The position numbers were made by a program, and so were the translations under genes. From CAYLNM01 sp964385045 (GTDB lineage Bacteria; Planctomycetota; Phycisphaerae; Phycisphaerales; SM1A02), in the NCBI GenBank assembly GCA_964385045.1, contig CAYLNM010000180.1, positions 1 to 8,533 of the forward strand: a DNA stretch of 8,533 nucleotides, in the 5' to 3' direction. Shown one piece after another: positions 1 through 5,974 of the stretch. Under the pieces are notes generated by a model that saw only the letters and a list, made by a program, of their open reading frames with translations, did not search any database and was not told the DNA's origin. The stretch's first letter is position 1. The number at the start of each line of letters is the position of its first letter.

Positions 1-702
1 CCGCCGTCCCCGCTCGCCGCCCCGCCCGCCGCCGCCCCGCCCGCCGCCGCGCCCCCCGCCGTCCGCCCCGGCCTCCCGCCGGCCCCGCAGGAGCTCCCCG
101 ACGATCCCGCCGCGGCCCTCGAGTCGCTCCGGGAGCGGTACGAGCGCACCGTGGCCCCGACCGTCACCGAGCACCGGTTCACGCGGGTCGTCTTCGGCGA
201 GGGCGACCCCGCGGCCCGGCTCATGGTGGTGGGCGAGGCGCCGGGGGCGGAGGAGGATCGCACCGGCCGTCCCTTCGTCGGCCCCGCCGGTCGCAAGCTC
301 GAGCAGATGCTCGGGGCGATCGGGCTCGACCGGCCGCGGGTGTACGTCGCCAACGTGCTGAAGATCCGTCCGCCCGGCAACCGCACACCGCTGCAGCACG
401 AGGTCGACCGCTGCGGACCGTGGCTCGCGGCCCAGATCCGCGTCCTTCGTCCCGCCGCGATCCTGGCCCTCGGCGGGCCGGCGGCGAAGTGGCTGCTGCG
501 AACCGAGACCGGCATCACGCGGCTTCGCGGAGTCTGGGCGACGTGGGTGGACGAGGCGCCCGGCAGCTCCCTCGAGGTGCCCGTGCTGCCCACCTTCCAC
601 CCGGCCTACCTGCTGCGGAACTACACGCGGGAGACCCGCGAGCAGATGTGGCACGACCTGCAGGAGGTGCGAACGCGGCTCGAGGCCGGGGTGAGGGCAT
701 GA
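1..702 (+). CDS. Uracil-DNA glycosylase, family 4-like (5'-partial)
   Basis: The enzyme should remove uracil from DNA, starting base-excision repair in the cytoplasm. The frame is open from base 1 and contains no ATG, GTG or TTG before the GTG at 151. The helix that normally opens the family 4 fold (codons at about 115-150) lies before that GTG, so the true start is outside the window. Visible motifs are VVFGEG, motif GEAPG-AEED (232-258), GRPFVG, the RPPGNR segment (about 367-384) and HPAYLLRN (598-621), which carries the catalytic-motif histidine. Family 4 enzymes normally hold a 4Fe-4S cluster with four Cys. Here the N-terminal Cys pair is absent, the Cys before RPP is Ile (364-366), and only the Cys at 412-414 remains. 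The N-terminal visible part is a Pro/Ala-rich tail, presumably disordered. Family membership is clear; the exact subfamily and activity without the cluster are inferred. Confidence 0.9.
   Translation, partial: PPSPLAAPPAAAPPAAAPPAVRPGLPPAPQELPDDPAAALESLRERYERTVAPTVTEHRFTRVVFGEGDPAARLMVVGEAPGAEEDRTGRPFVGPAGRKLEQMLGAIGLDRPRVYVANVLKIRPPGNRTPLQHEVDRCGPWLAAQIRVLRPAAILALGGPAAKWLLRTETGITRLRGVWATWVDEAPGSSLEVPVLPTFHPAYLLRNYTRETREQMWHDLQEVRTRLEAGVRA
16..60 (+). repeat. 15-bp tandem repeat, three copies
   Basis: Two identical 15-bp units (16-30 and 31-45, gccgccccgcccgcc) are followed by a third unit with two mismatches (46-60). Being in frame, they encode repeated Ala-Ala-Pro-Pro-Ala in the N-terminal low-complexity tail of the uracil-DNA glycosylase. 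This is likely slippage-derived linker sequence. Confidence 0.7.
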
Positions 703-771
703 GCGGCGGTGCGGATCCCGGGCGTCGCCCCCGGCGCCGCCATCACCGCCATGACCGCCTGGTGGGGCCGC

Positions 772-788
772 GGGACCGCCTCGGTCCC
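772..788 (+). terminator. Hairpin downstream of the glycosylase gene, possible terminator
   Basis: GGGACCG (772-778) pairs perfectly with CGGTCCC (782-788) across a CCT loop; with one bulged C the stem extends by two more GC pairs. It starts 70 nt after the glycosylase stop. No T-run follows, so intrinsic termination is uncertain; it could also simply be an mRNA 3' stabilising structure. Confidence 0.35.
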
Positions 789-1080
789 CGCGCCGGCGAT
801 CGACGGGGAATTTCCGCATCCGCACGCATCCGATCGCGTCAGGGCTCCGAACCCGAGCATGCGGGGCCGCAGCCGACCCGTCCAGTCCCCCCCGGGACGC
901 GCGTCGACTCCGTTCCTCGCTTCATTCGCCCCCCCCACACCGGGCCCGCTTGCCCTCGCGGCGGCGGGCTCGATTTCTGCGCCGACCGTGCCCCGGCTCC
1001 GGGATCGACGGGCCCGGCGCCGCGACCGACGATCGCACCACCGCCCGCCCGCCCGACCGCACGATCGGCGGCCGCCCGGC

Positions 1081-1086
1081 GGGGAG
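1081..1086 (+). promoter_or_regulatory. Shine-Dalgarno of dtd
   Basis: GGGGAG lies 7 nt before the GTG at 1094. Together with the conserved N-terminus of the family it fixes the start of dtd, although the frame is open further upstream. Confidence 0.65.
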
Positions 1087-1093
1087 CCCGATC

Positions 1094-1549
1094 GTGATCG
1101 CCGTCGTCCAGCGCGTCCGCCGGGCCGAGGTCCGCACCGAGTCGCCGCCCCGGTCGGCCGGCATCGGTCCGGGGCTCTGCGTCCTGCTCGGGGTCGAGGT
1201 CGGCGACGGTGACGCCGAGGCCGACTGGATCGCCCGCAAGCTCCCCCGGCTTCGCGTCTTCGCCGACGACGCCGGCCGGATGAACCGCGACCTGCCCGCC
1301 ATCGACGGCGGGGTGCTGCTGGTGAGTCAGTTCACGCTCGCGGGGGACTGCACCCGGGGGAACCGTCCGAGCTTCGTGCGGGCCGCCGCGCCGGACGAGG
1401 GCCGCCGGCTGTACGAGCGGGTGCGCGACCGACTCGTCGCGGACGGGGTGTTCGTCGCCACCGGCGTCTTCGGCGCGTCGATGCAGGTCGAGCTCGTCAA
1501 CGACGGCCCGGTGACCCTGGTCGTGGAGCGTCGGCCCGAGGACGGATGA
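1094..1549 (+). CDS. dtd: D-aminoacyl-tRNA deacylase (DTD)
   Basis: This cytoplasmic proofreading enzyme hydrolyses D-aminoacyl-tRNAs (such as D-Tyr-tRNA), recycling tRNA and keeping D-amino acids out of proteins; the family also clears glycine mischarged on tRNA-Ala. The 151-residue product matches the usual length of about 145-150. It begins with the family signature (M)IAVVQRV. It holds the SQFTL motif (residues 78-82), whose Ser-Gln lies in the active site, then GRMN-like and RPSF segments. Near the end is MQVELVNDGPVT, whose Gly-Pro (138-139) is the cis dipeptide that gives chiral selectivity across the dimer. The GTG start is chosen because it opens the conserved first strand and has a good Shine-Dalgarno. 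The open frame upstream to 950 encodes Arg/Pro-rich sequence unlike the family. The gene converges on the Memo-like gene with an 11-nt gap, leaving no room for a dedicated terminator. Confidence 0.95.
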   Translation: MIAVVQRVRRAEVRTESPPRSAGIGPGLCVLLGVEVGDGDAEADWIARKLPRLRVFADDAGRMNRDLPAIDGGVLLVSQFTLAGDCTRGNRPSFVRAAAPDEGRRLYERVRDRLVADGVFVATGVFGASMQVELVNDGPVTLVVERRPEDG

Positions 1550-1560
1550 GCCGTGCGGCC

Positions 1561-2883
1561 TCAGCCGAGCGCGATCGCCGCGCTGCTCACCATCGCGACG
1601 CCGCGCTCGTCGCGGGCCTGCCGGTAGTCGATGAGCTCGACCGTCTCGGGCTCGAGCAGCTTGAGCATCGCGGCCATGTTCCCGATCGAGCACCACCGCG
1701 TGGGGTTGCGGTTCCACTGCATCGCGCCGAGGAACTGCTCGGCGTCGCCGGCCACGAACCGTCCCATCATCTCGCGATCGTGCCGCTCGACGTCCGCCGA
1801 CCGCTGCTCGTCCACCGGCCGGGGCTCGCCGAACTGCGGGCCCACGTGGCTCAGGTCGCTGGAGGCGACGAAGAAGGTGGTGCCGCCCGCCGCGTCGAGC
1901 ACCTCGCGGAGGCCCTCGACGAAGTCGCTGAACGACACCCGCTCGGTGCCGGGGTCGTCGACCATCGGACGCAGGGGGTCGGGCACGAGGGCGGCGAGCA
2001 CCGGCACGTCGCCGAGGACGTGCTGGATCCACGGCAGCTGCAGGTCGATCGAGTGCTCGGCGAGGTGGTCGAGCTGGTCGACGACGAGCGGACGACCGAA
2101 GCGCTCCATGAGCCGGTCGCGGACCGCCGCGTCCTGCTCGAGCCGGCCGAGCGGGGTCTCGAAGTCGATCTCGGTCATCACGACGCCGTCGCCGAGGCCG
2201 AAGTGGTTCGTGCCGAGCACGACCACGCGGTCCGGTCGCTCGATCCCGCGGGCCCCGTACCACGCGGCGGCGTAGTTGGGCCAGCCGCGGCCGTAGTCGA
2301 GGTGGGGGGCCACGATGCCGCGGGGCGCGAACTCGAGCTCCGGATCCTCGGTCTCGTTCAGCCAGGCGTCCATCTGGGCCCGGCAGGCGTCCGCGTCCTT
2401 GCCGAGCGTGGACGAGGCCCGCGGCGGGAAGGCCCCGCGCTCGGAGAGCTGGTCCCAGCGGGCCTTCTCGAGCCGCTCGAAGGTCGGGCCCCAGAGGAGC
2501 CCGAGCTTGTCGAGGTTGACCGCCAGCTCGACGAGGGGCTCACGGTTGCCGCCGAACTTGGTGGCCAGCTCGTCGAGCGTCGCCTTCCCCTGGAACTGCT
2601 GGATCGCCTGCAGCGCCGGCATCGGCACGACCATCGTCTGCTTCTGCAGCATCGACGGATCGCGGAGGGCCACGAACGGCTTGCCGTCCTTCTTCACCGG
2701 GATGGGCTGGATCGGTCGGACGTGGGGCCGCTCGACGTGGTCGGGCAGGGGCCCTGCGGTCGCGCCGCTCCCCGCGGCGGGAGTCTCGGGCGAGCCGGCG
2801 GCCTCGGGGCCGCCGGCGGGACCGTCCTCGGACGAGTGGTCGGGGTTGGCGTCCGGGTTGGCGTCCGGGTTGGCGTCGCTCAT
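1561..2883 (-). CDS. amrB: Memo-family protein (AmmeMemoRadiSam system protein B-like) with N-terminal extension
   Basis: This 440-residue protein belongs to the Memo (MEMO1 / AmmeMemoRadiSam B) family, related in fold to class III extradiol dioxygenases; the bacterial role is poorly defined. The C-terminal Memo domain (about 187-440) keeps the metal- or active-site-type residues. These are APHLDYG with His194, LGTNHFG with His227, AEHSID with His277, SSDLSH with Asp343 and His346, and WCSIGN with Cys398. Before it lies an extra domain (about 65-140), starting near ALRDPS and containing FQGKATLDELATKF, which resembles a small winged-helix / PqqD-like fold; that assignment is from pattern only. 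Residues 1-60 are acidic, Pro/Gly-rich and contain three ANPD repeats, probably disordered. There is no signal peptide, so it is probably cytoplasmic. The ATG at 2883 is preferred; a GTG at 2898 is in frame and neither has a clear Shine-Dalgarno. The usual partners, AMMECR1-like protein A and a radical SAM enzyme, are not in this window. Confidence 0.85.
   Translation of the reverse strand: MSDANPDANPDANPDHSSEDGPAGGPEAAGSPETPAAGSGATAGPLPDHVERPHVRPIQPIPVKKDGKPFVALRDPSMLQKQTMVVPMPALQAIQQFQGKATLDELATKFGGNREPLVELAVNLDKLGLLWGPTFERLEKARWDQLSERGAFPPRASSTLGKDADACRAQMDAWLNETEDPELEFAPRGIVAPHLDYGRGWPNYAAAWYGARGIERPDRVVVLGTNHFGLGDGVVMTEIDFETPLGRLEQDAAVRDRLMERFGRPLVVDQLDHLAEHSIDLQLPWIQHVLGDVPVLAALVPDPLRPMVDDPGTERVSFSDFVEGLREVLDAAGGTTFFVASSDLSHVGPQFGEPRPVDEQRSADVERHDREMMGRFVAGDAEQFLGAMQWNRNPTRWCSIGNMAAMLKLLEPETVELIDYRQARDERGVAMVSSAAIALG
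2845..2880 (-). repeat. 12-bp tandem repeat, three copies
   Basis: Units at 2845-2856 and 2857-2868 are identical (gttggcgtccgg on the + strand); the third (2869-2880) differs at its end. They encode tandem Ala-Asn-Pro-Asp directly after the start of the Memo-like protein. The copy number is probably variable between strains, because this stretch is outside any folded domain. Confidence 0.75.
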
Positions 2884-2951
2884 CGGTGGGTCCGTCACGG
2901 GGAGGGGCGGCGTTCGCCCGGCGGCGTCGGGGCCGCCGGCGTGGGACGGGC

Positions 2952-2957
2952 ACGATA
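2952..2957 (-). promoter_or_regulatory. Possible extended -10 element for the Memo-like gene
   Basis: On the - strand the sequence reads TG-C-TATCGT, an extended -10 pattern with four of six matches to TATAAT, in an otherwise strongly GC-rich background. It would give a leader of about 60 nt before the ATG at 2883. No good -35 box is visible at the expected distance. Confidence 0.35.
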
Positions 2958-3306
2958 GCAGGCGGCGTGGGCCGCTCGATCCGCGGCGGCGGATTCGCAT
3001 GGTCGGAGCGTGCGTCGTGGCCGCGGGAGGTGAGCGGCGGGGCGTCGGCGCGGCGTGGCGGCGTGCGGCGCGGCCGACGGGCGGCCGCGCCGGGGCGGTT
3101 CGCGGCCGTCCCGGCGGGCGGGGAAGGCCGGGTCGACCGTGCCGGCCGTTCCGGAGGTGCGGGAGGTGCGGGCCGTCGATGCGCCGGAGACCGCGATCCG
3201 GTGCCTTCGCGGTGGGCAATACCCCGCGGCAGGCCACGTTCTCCCGCAGCACGGGTGCCGGTGCGCCGTTCGTGGCGGCCCGAACGCGACCCGTTCGTTC
3301 GATGGT

Positions 3307-3311
3307 GGGAG
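3307..3311 (+). promoter_or_regulatory. Shine-Dalgarno of the lipoprotein gene
   Basis: GGGAG stands 7 nt before the GTG at 3319. It decides the start, because initiation there places a standard lipoprotein signal peptide at the N-terminus, which longer versions of the frame would not have. Confidence 0.65.
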
Positions 3312-3318
3312 ATCAGAA

Positions 3319-5739
3319 GTGCACGAGCTCGACACGCGGAAGGGCCTCGGCATCACGCTGCTCGCCGGGGCGCTGATCGCCCTCGGCGGCTGCGGCGGCG
3401 AGGCGGAGACCACGGCGACCAGCGACGCCACGGCGGGTGAGACCGCCGCGGCGACGGCGAGCGGCGGATCGGAGGCCTCGGCCGCCGGCGAGTCGGCCGC
3501 CGCCGCGTCCCTCGCCGGCGACGCCCGGCCCGAGGCCGACGAGGAGGAGATGCGGCGACGCTTCCGGGAGGCGGCCCTCCGCCGGACCGCCGAGTCCACC
3601 GGGGACGGACCCCAGACCAAGGAGGCCGCCGGGTCCACCGGGGCCCTCGCCGCCCGGGTCGGGGCCACTGCTCCGACGCCCGCGGCTCCCACCCCCGCCG
3701 CCACCTCCGCCGGCCTCGGCACCCGCCCCGCGACGGGGACCGCCCCGGCCACTCGCGAGGCCGATCGCGAGGCCGATGTCGCGCCGGCGGAGCCGGCCGC
3801 CGACTCCGAGGCCCGGCCCGCGTTCAACATGACCGGCGGATTCGCCGGCGACGACATCCGGGCCGCCACCCCAGCCCGCCGCGGCAACGCGGCGGCCGCC
3901 GCTGCCGCCGCTGGCCTCCCGCTCGGCACCGCCGGCTCGGACTCGACCGGGTCGACCGGCAGCACCGGCTCGACGTCCGGTGCCGCCGCCCCGTCGCGCA
4001 TGCTCGGCAACACCGCCTCGCCCGGCGAGCGGCAGGCGATGCGGGAGCAGGAGCAGCAGCAGCAGGAGCAGCTCTCCGAGCAGGCCCGCCGCGCGAAGAT
4101 GGCCGCCCTCGAGGCGCGTCAGGCCCGGCGGGCCGGCGACACGACCGCACCCCGCGACGCCGAGGTCGCCCGCGACGCCGCCGCCCGGGCCGCGTTGGCG
4201 GCGCAGGATGCCGAGCGAGCCGCGGGCCGCGAGCCCGCGCCGATTCCGGCCCGAGCCGACGATCCGCCGGCCGTCGCGACCACGCTGACGCTGGATCCGC
4301 CGGTCATCGAGTACGGCGACATCGCCCTCGGCGAGTCGAAGACCGCCACCGTGCGGCTGGTGAACGACACCGACCGCGACTACCGGCTCATCGACTGCCG
4401 GGCGACGTGCGGCTGTACCGCGACGCAGTGCCCCAAGGGCAACACGATCGCCGCGGGGGGCGGCTCCGTCGAGGTCGAGGTGCAGCTCGACGGCGGCGAG
4501 CGTCCGCAGACGCTCCGCAAGACGGTCAACTTCCTCATCTCCGACGGCCACCCGCCACTGCGGCTCGCCCTCGAGGCCGAGGCCGTCGCGTTCGTGACCG
4601 CCAGCCCGGAGCGGCTCGATCGCGGCCAGCACCCCGACGGCGCCGTGACCATCACCGCCGACGACGGCACGCCGTTCCGCGTCCTCAGCATGTTCCCCGC
4701 GGTGCTCACGCCGGAGGAGCTTCCCCAGGAGGCCAAGACCGAGCACGTGATCAACGTCCCGTGGGACGCGCTGTACGAGTCCGGCACCAACCAGCGCCGG
4801 CTGCTGTTCCGCCTCGATCACCCCAAGTCCGAGCGGATCCTGATCCCGCTCTCGGTCAACGTCCTGCGCGACATGCGGGAGCGGGCCCGCTCCAACGACG
4901 CGAGCGAGGCCGTCGTCTCCCGGCCGCCGGTGCCGGCCCGCCAGCTGAACTCGCTGCTCAACGGCGGCGAGATCGACGCGGTCCTCGACATGATCGAGAC
5001 CGGCGAGGTCGTCCCGAACCAGCCCGACGACGCCGGGCACACCCCGCTGATCAAGGCCGCCCGCTTCGGCGTGGTCGAGGTCGTGGCCGCCCTCGCCGAC
5101 CGCGGGGCCAACCTCGAGGCCACCGACGGCATGGGCCGCACGCCGCTGTGCTACGCCGCCCAGTCCGGCAGCCTCGACACCGTGCTCATGCTGCTGGACC
5201 TCGGGGCGAACGTCCGCCACGTCGACCAGACCGGCAACACGCCGCTCGCCTGGGCCGCCGGCTTCGGCACCCTCGCCATGTGCGAGGCGATGATCGAGGC
5301 GGGAGCCGAGGTCGACTCCGGCTCCGGCACCCTGATCGGCTTCACGCCGCTCATCTGGGCCGCGAGCGTGGGCGAGGACGTCGACAAGGTCAAGCTCCTG
5401 CTCGAGCGTGACGCCGACGTCGAGGCCCGCGACACGATGGAGCAGGCGACGGTCGTGATGCACGCGATCCGCACGAACAAGCGGAAGCACGTGGAGGTGC
5501 TCCTGCAGGCGGGCGCGAAGCTCGACGTCACCGACGCCCGCGGCAACACGCCGCTGCACATCGCGGCCCGCAGCGGCGAGGTCGATCACGAGCTGGTCGA
5601 GCTCCTGCTCGAGCGGGGGCTCGATCCGGCGGCGACCAACCGCAAGGGCGAGACCCCGCTGGACCTCGCGCGGAAGCGCACCGACGAGCGGGCGGCCGAG
5701 GTGGTCGCCCGGCTCGAGGCCGCCGTCGCCGGCGGCTGA
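3319..5739 (+). CDS. Lipoprotein with DUF1573 domain and C-terminal ankyrin repeats
   Basis: I do not recognise a named gene. The 806-residue product starts with a lipoprotein signal: basic residues, a hydrophobic core and lipobox LGGC with the acylated Cys at residue 25, so it should be anchored on the outer face of a membrane. Residues 26-320 are Ala/Thr/Gly-rich and probably disordered, with a STG repeat (209-220) and a Gln/Glu/Arg-rich, likely coiled-coil stretch (about 236-302). Residues 323-422 look like DUF1573, an Ig-like fold common in Planctomycetota and Bacteroidota, with the typical CGC signature inside a four-Cys cluster (360, 364, 366, 371). A second beta-rich segment follows (about 424-516). 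Residues 543-806 form about seven ankyrin repeats, with TPL-x-x-AA motifs at 575, 608, 641, 676, 744 and 779; the repeat at 706-739 is degenerate. Function is unknown; a binding or scaffold role in the envelope is inference. A hairpin terminator-like structure follows the gene. Confidence 0.88.
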   Translation: MHELDTRKGLGITLLAGALIALGGCGGEAETTATSDATAGETAAATASGGSEASAAGESAAAASLAGDARPEADEEEMRRRFREAALRRTAESTGDGPQTKEAAGSTGALAARVGATAPTPAAPTPAATSAGLGTRPATGTAPATREADREADVAPAEPAADSEARPAFNMTGGFAGDDIRAATPARRGNAAAAAAAAGLPLGTAGSDSTGSTGSTGSTSGAAAPSRMLGNTASPGERQAMREQEQQQQEQLSEQARRAKMAALEARQARRAGDTTAPRDAEVARDAAARAALAAQDAERAAGREPAPIPARADDPPAVATTLTLDPPVIEYGDIALGESKTATVRLVNDTDRDYRLIDCRATCGCTATQCPKGNTIAAGGGSVEVEVQLDGGERPQTLRKTVNFLISDGHPPLRLALEAEAVAFVTASPERLDRGQHPDGAVTITADDGTPFRVLSMFPAVLTPEELPQEAKTEHVINVPWDALYESGTNQRRLLFRLDHPKSERILIPLSVNVLRDMRERARSNDASEAVVSRPPVPARQLNSLLNGGEIDAVLDMIETGEVVPNQPDDAGHTPLIKAARFGVVEVVAALADRGANLEATDGMGRTPLCYAAQSGSLDTVLMLLDLGANVRHVDQTGNTPLAWAAGFGTLAMCEAMIEAGAEVDSGSGTLIGFTPLIWAASVGEDVDKVKLLLERDADVEARDTMEQATVVMHAIRTNKRKHVEVLLQAGAKLDVTDARGNTPLHIAARSGEVDHELVELLLERGLDPAATNRKGETPLDLARKRTDERAAEVVARLEAAVAGG
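3754..3777 (+). repeat. 12-bp tandem duplication
   Basis: Two perfect copies of cgcgaggccgat encode Arg-Glu-Ala-Asp twice (residues 146-153) in the disordered linker of the lipoprotein. Confidence 0.7.
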
Positions 5740-5787
5740 GGCCCTCCGGGCCGGCCCCGGCCCCCACGACTCCCACCATGATCGCGC

Positions 5788-5813
5788 GCGTGCCCGGCTT
5801 CGGCCGGGCACGC
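5788..5813 (+). terminator. Perfect UUCG hairpin, probable terminator of the lipoprotein gene
   Basis: GCGTGCCCGGC (5788-5798) pairs with GCCGGGCACGC (5803-5813) around a TTCG loop, an 11-bp stem without mismatch closed by a very stable tetraloop. It lies about 50 nt after the lipoprotein stop and upstream of the promoter-like box at 5879. Only a weak T content follows (TGCGTCT), so termination is likely but not certain. Confidence 0.65.
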
Positions 5814-5878
5814 TGCGTCTCGGGGGGAAGCGGCGGCGGCGGGGCGAGGCGGGAAGCGGGGAGCCGCGATGCCCGGAC

Positions 5879-5884
5879 TATGAT
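5879..5884 (+). promoter_or_regulatory. Possible -10 box for the carboxypeptidase gene
   Basis: TATGAT matches five of six bases of TATAAT within a GC-rich spacer and sits between the preceding hairpin and the carboxypeptidase start. It would give a leader of about 85 nt. No -35 box resembling TTGACA is visible at 16-18 bp. Confidence 0.4.
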
Positions 5885-5890
5885 CGGCCC

Positions 5891-5924
5891 CGCCTCGGCG
5901 ACCGCCTCGGCGACCGCCCCGGCG
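5891..5924 (+). repeat. 12-bp tandem repeat in the carboxypeptidase leader
   Basis: Two identical units, cgcctcggcgac (5891-5902 and 5903-5914), are followed by a partial copy with one mismatch (5915-5924). It falls in the untranslated leader just after the TATGAT box. Confidence 0.65.
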
Positions 5925-5974
5925 CGTCCGCCCGTCGTCCCGCGCCGCCATGCTTCTCGAAGCCCGGAGTTCCC

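Larger units (their letters stand above)
703..1093. other. Intergenic region between the glycosylase gene and dtd
   Basis: This 391-nt stretch has no coding frame that resembles a protein family. An ATG at 699 overlaps the glycosylase stop as ATGA and stays open to 1097. Its product is an Arg/Pro-rich string without recognisable motifs and it runs into the dtd start, so I do not call it. A hairpin lies at 772-788 and the Shine-Dalgarno of dtd at 1081-1086. A short less GC-rich patch (about 808-835) could contain a promoter for dtd, but I cannot point to convincing -35 and -10 boxes. The region from 1003 to 1080 is cg-rich simple sequence. Confidence 0.6.
2884..3318. other. Divergent intergenic region
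   Basis: These 435 nt separate the Memo-like gene (-) from the lipoprotein gene (+) and should hold both promoters. A possible extended -10 for the Memo-like gene lies at 2952-2957, and the lipoprotein ribosome-binding site at 3307-3311. Most of the stretch is GC-rich simple sequence, including a direct 9-bp duplication (gaggtgcgg twice, about 3153-3170). The lipoprotein frame is open leftwards to 3055, but that segment is Arg-rich with no signal-peptide features and is not treated as coding. I see no convincing small gene or RNA. Confidence 0.6.

Noticed and set aside
699..1097. Possible small gene starting with ATGA overlap at the glycosylase stop
   Set aside because: The overlap resembles translational coupling, but the product is an Arg/Pro/Ala string without motifs and it runs over the dtd Shine-Dalgarno and start.
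1546..2958. 470-codon + strand open frame over the Memo-like gene
   Set aside because: It mirrors the - strand gene, which has the Memo His/Asp/Cys motifs; the + product is low-complexity His/Arg/Val-rich sequence.
3217..3222. CAATAC as a -10 box for the lipoprotein gene
   Set aside because: The match to TATAAT is weak, there is no -35 at the right distance, and the leader would be about 95 nt; not better than chance.
3055..3318. N-terminal extension of the lipoprotein frame to an upstream start
   Set aside because: It would bury the signal peptide behind 88 Arg/Gly-rich residues; GTG 3319 has a good ribosome-binding site and gives a standard lipobox.
3313..5811. 832-codon open frame on the - strand opposite the lipoprotein gene
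   Set aside because: It is an antisense shadow caused by GC-rich third positions; its product is Gly/Arg/Val-rich with no motifs, while the + strand shows lipobox, DUF1573 and ankyrin motifs.
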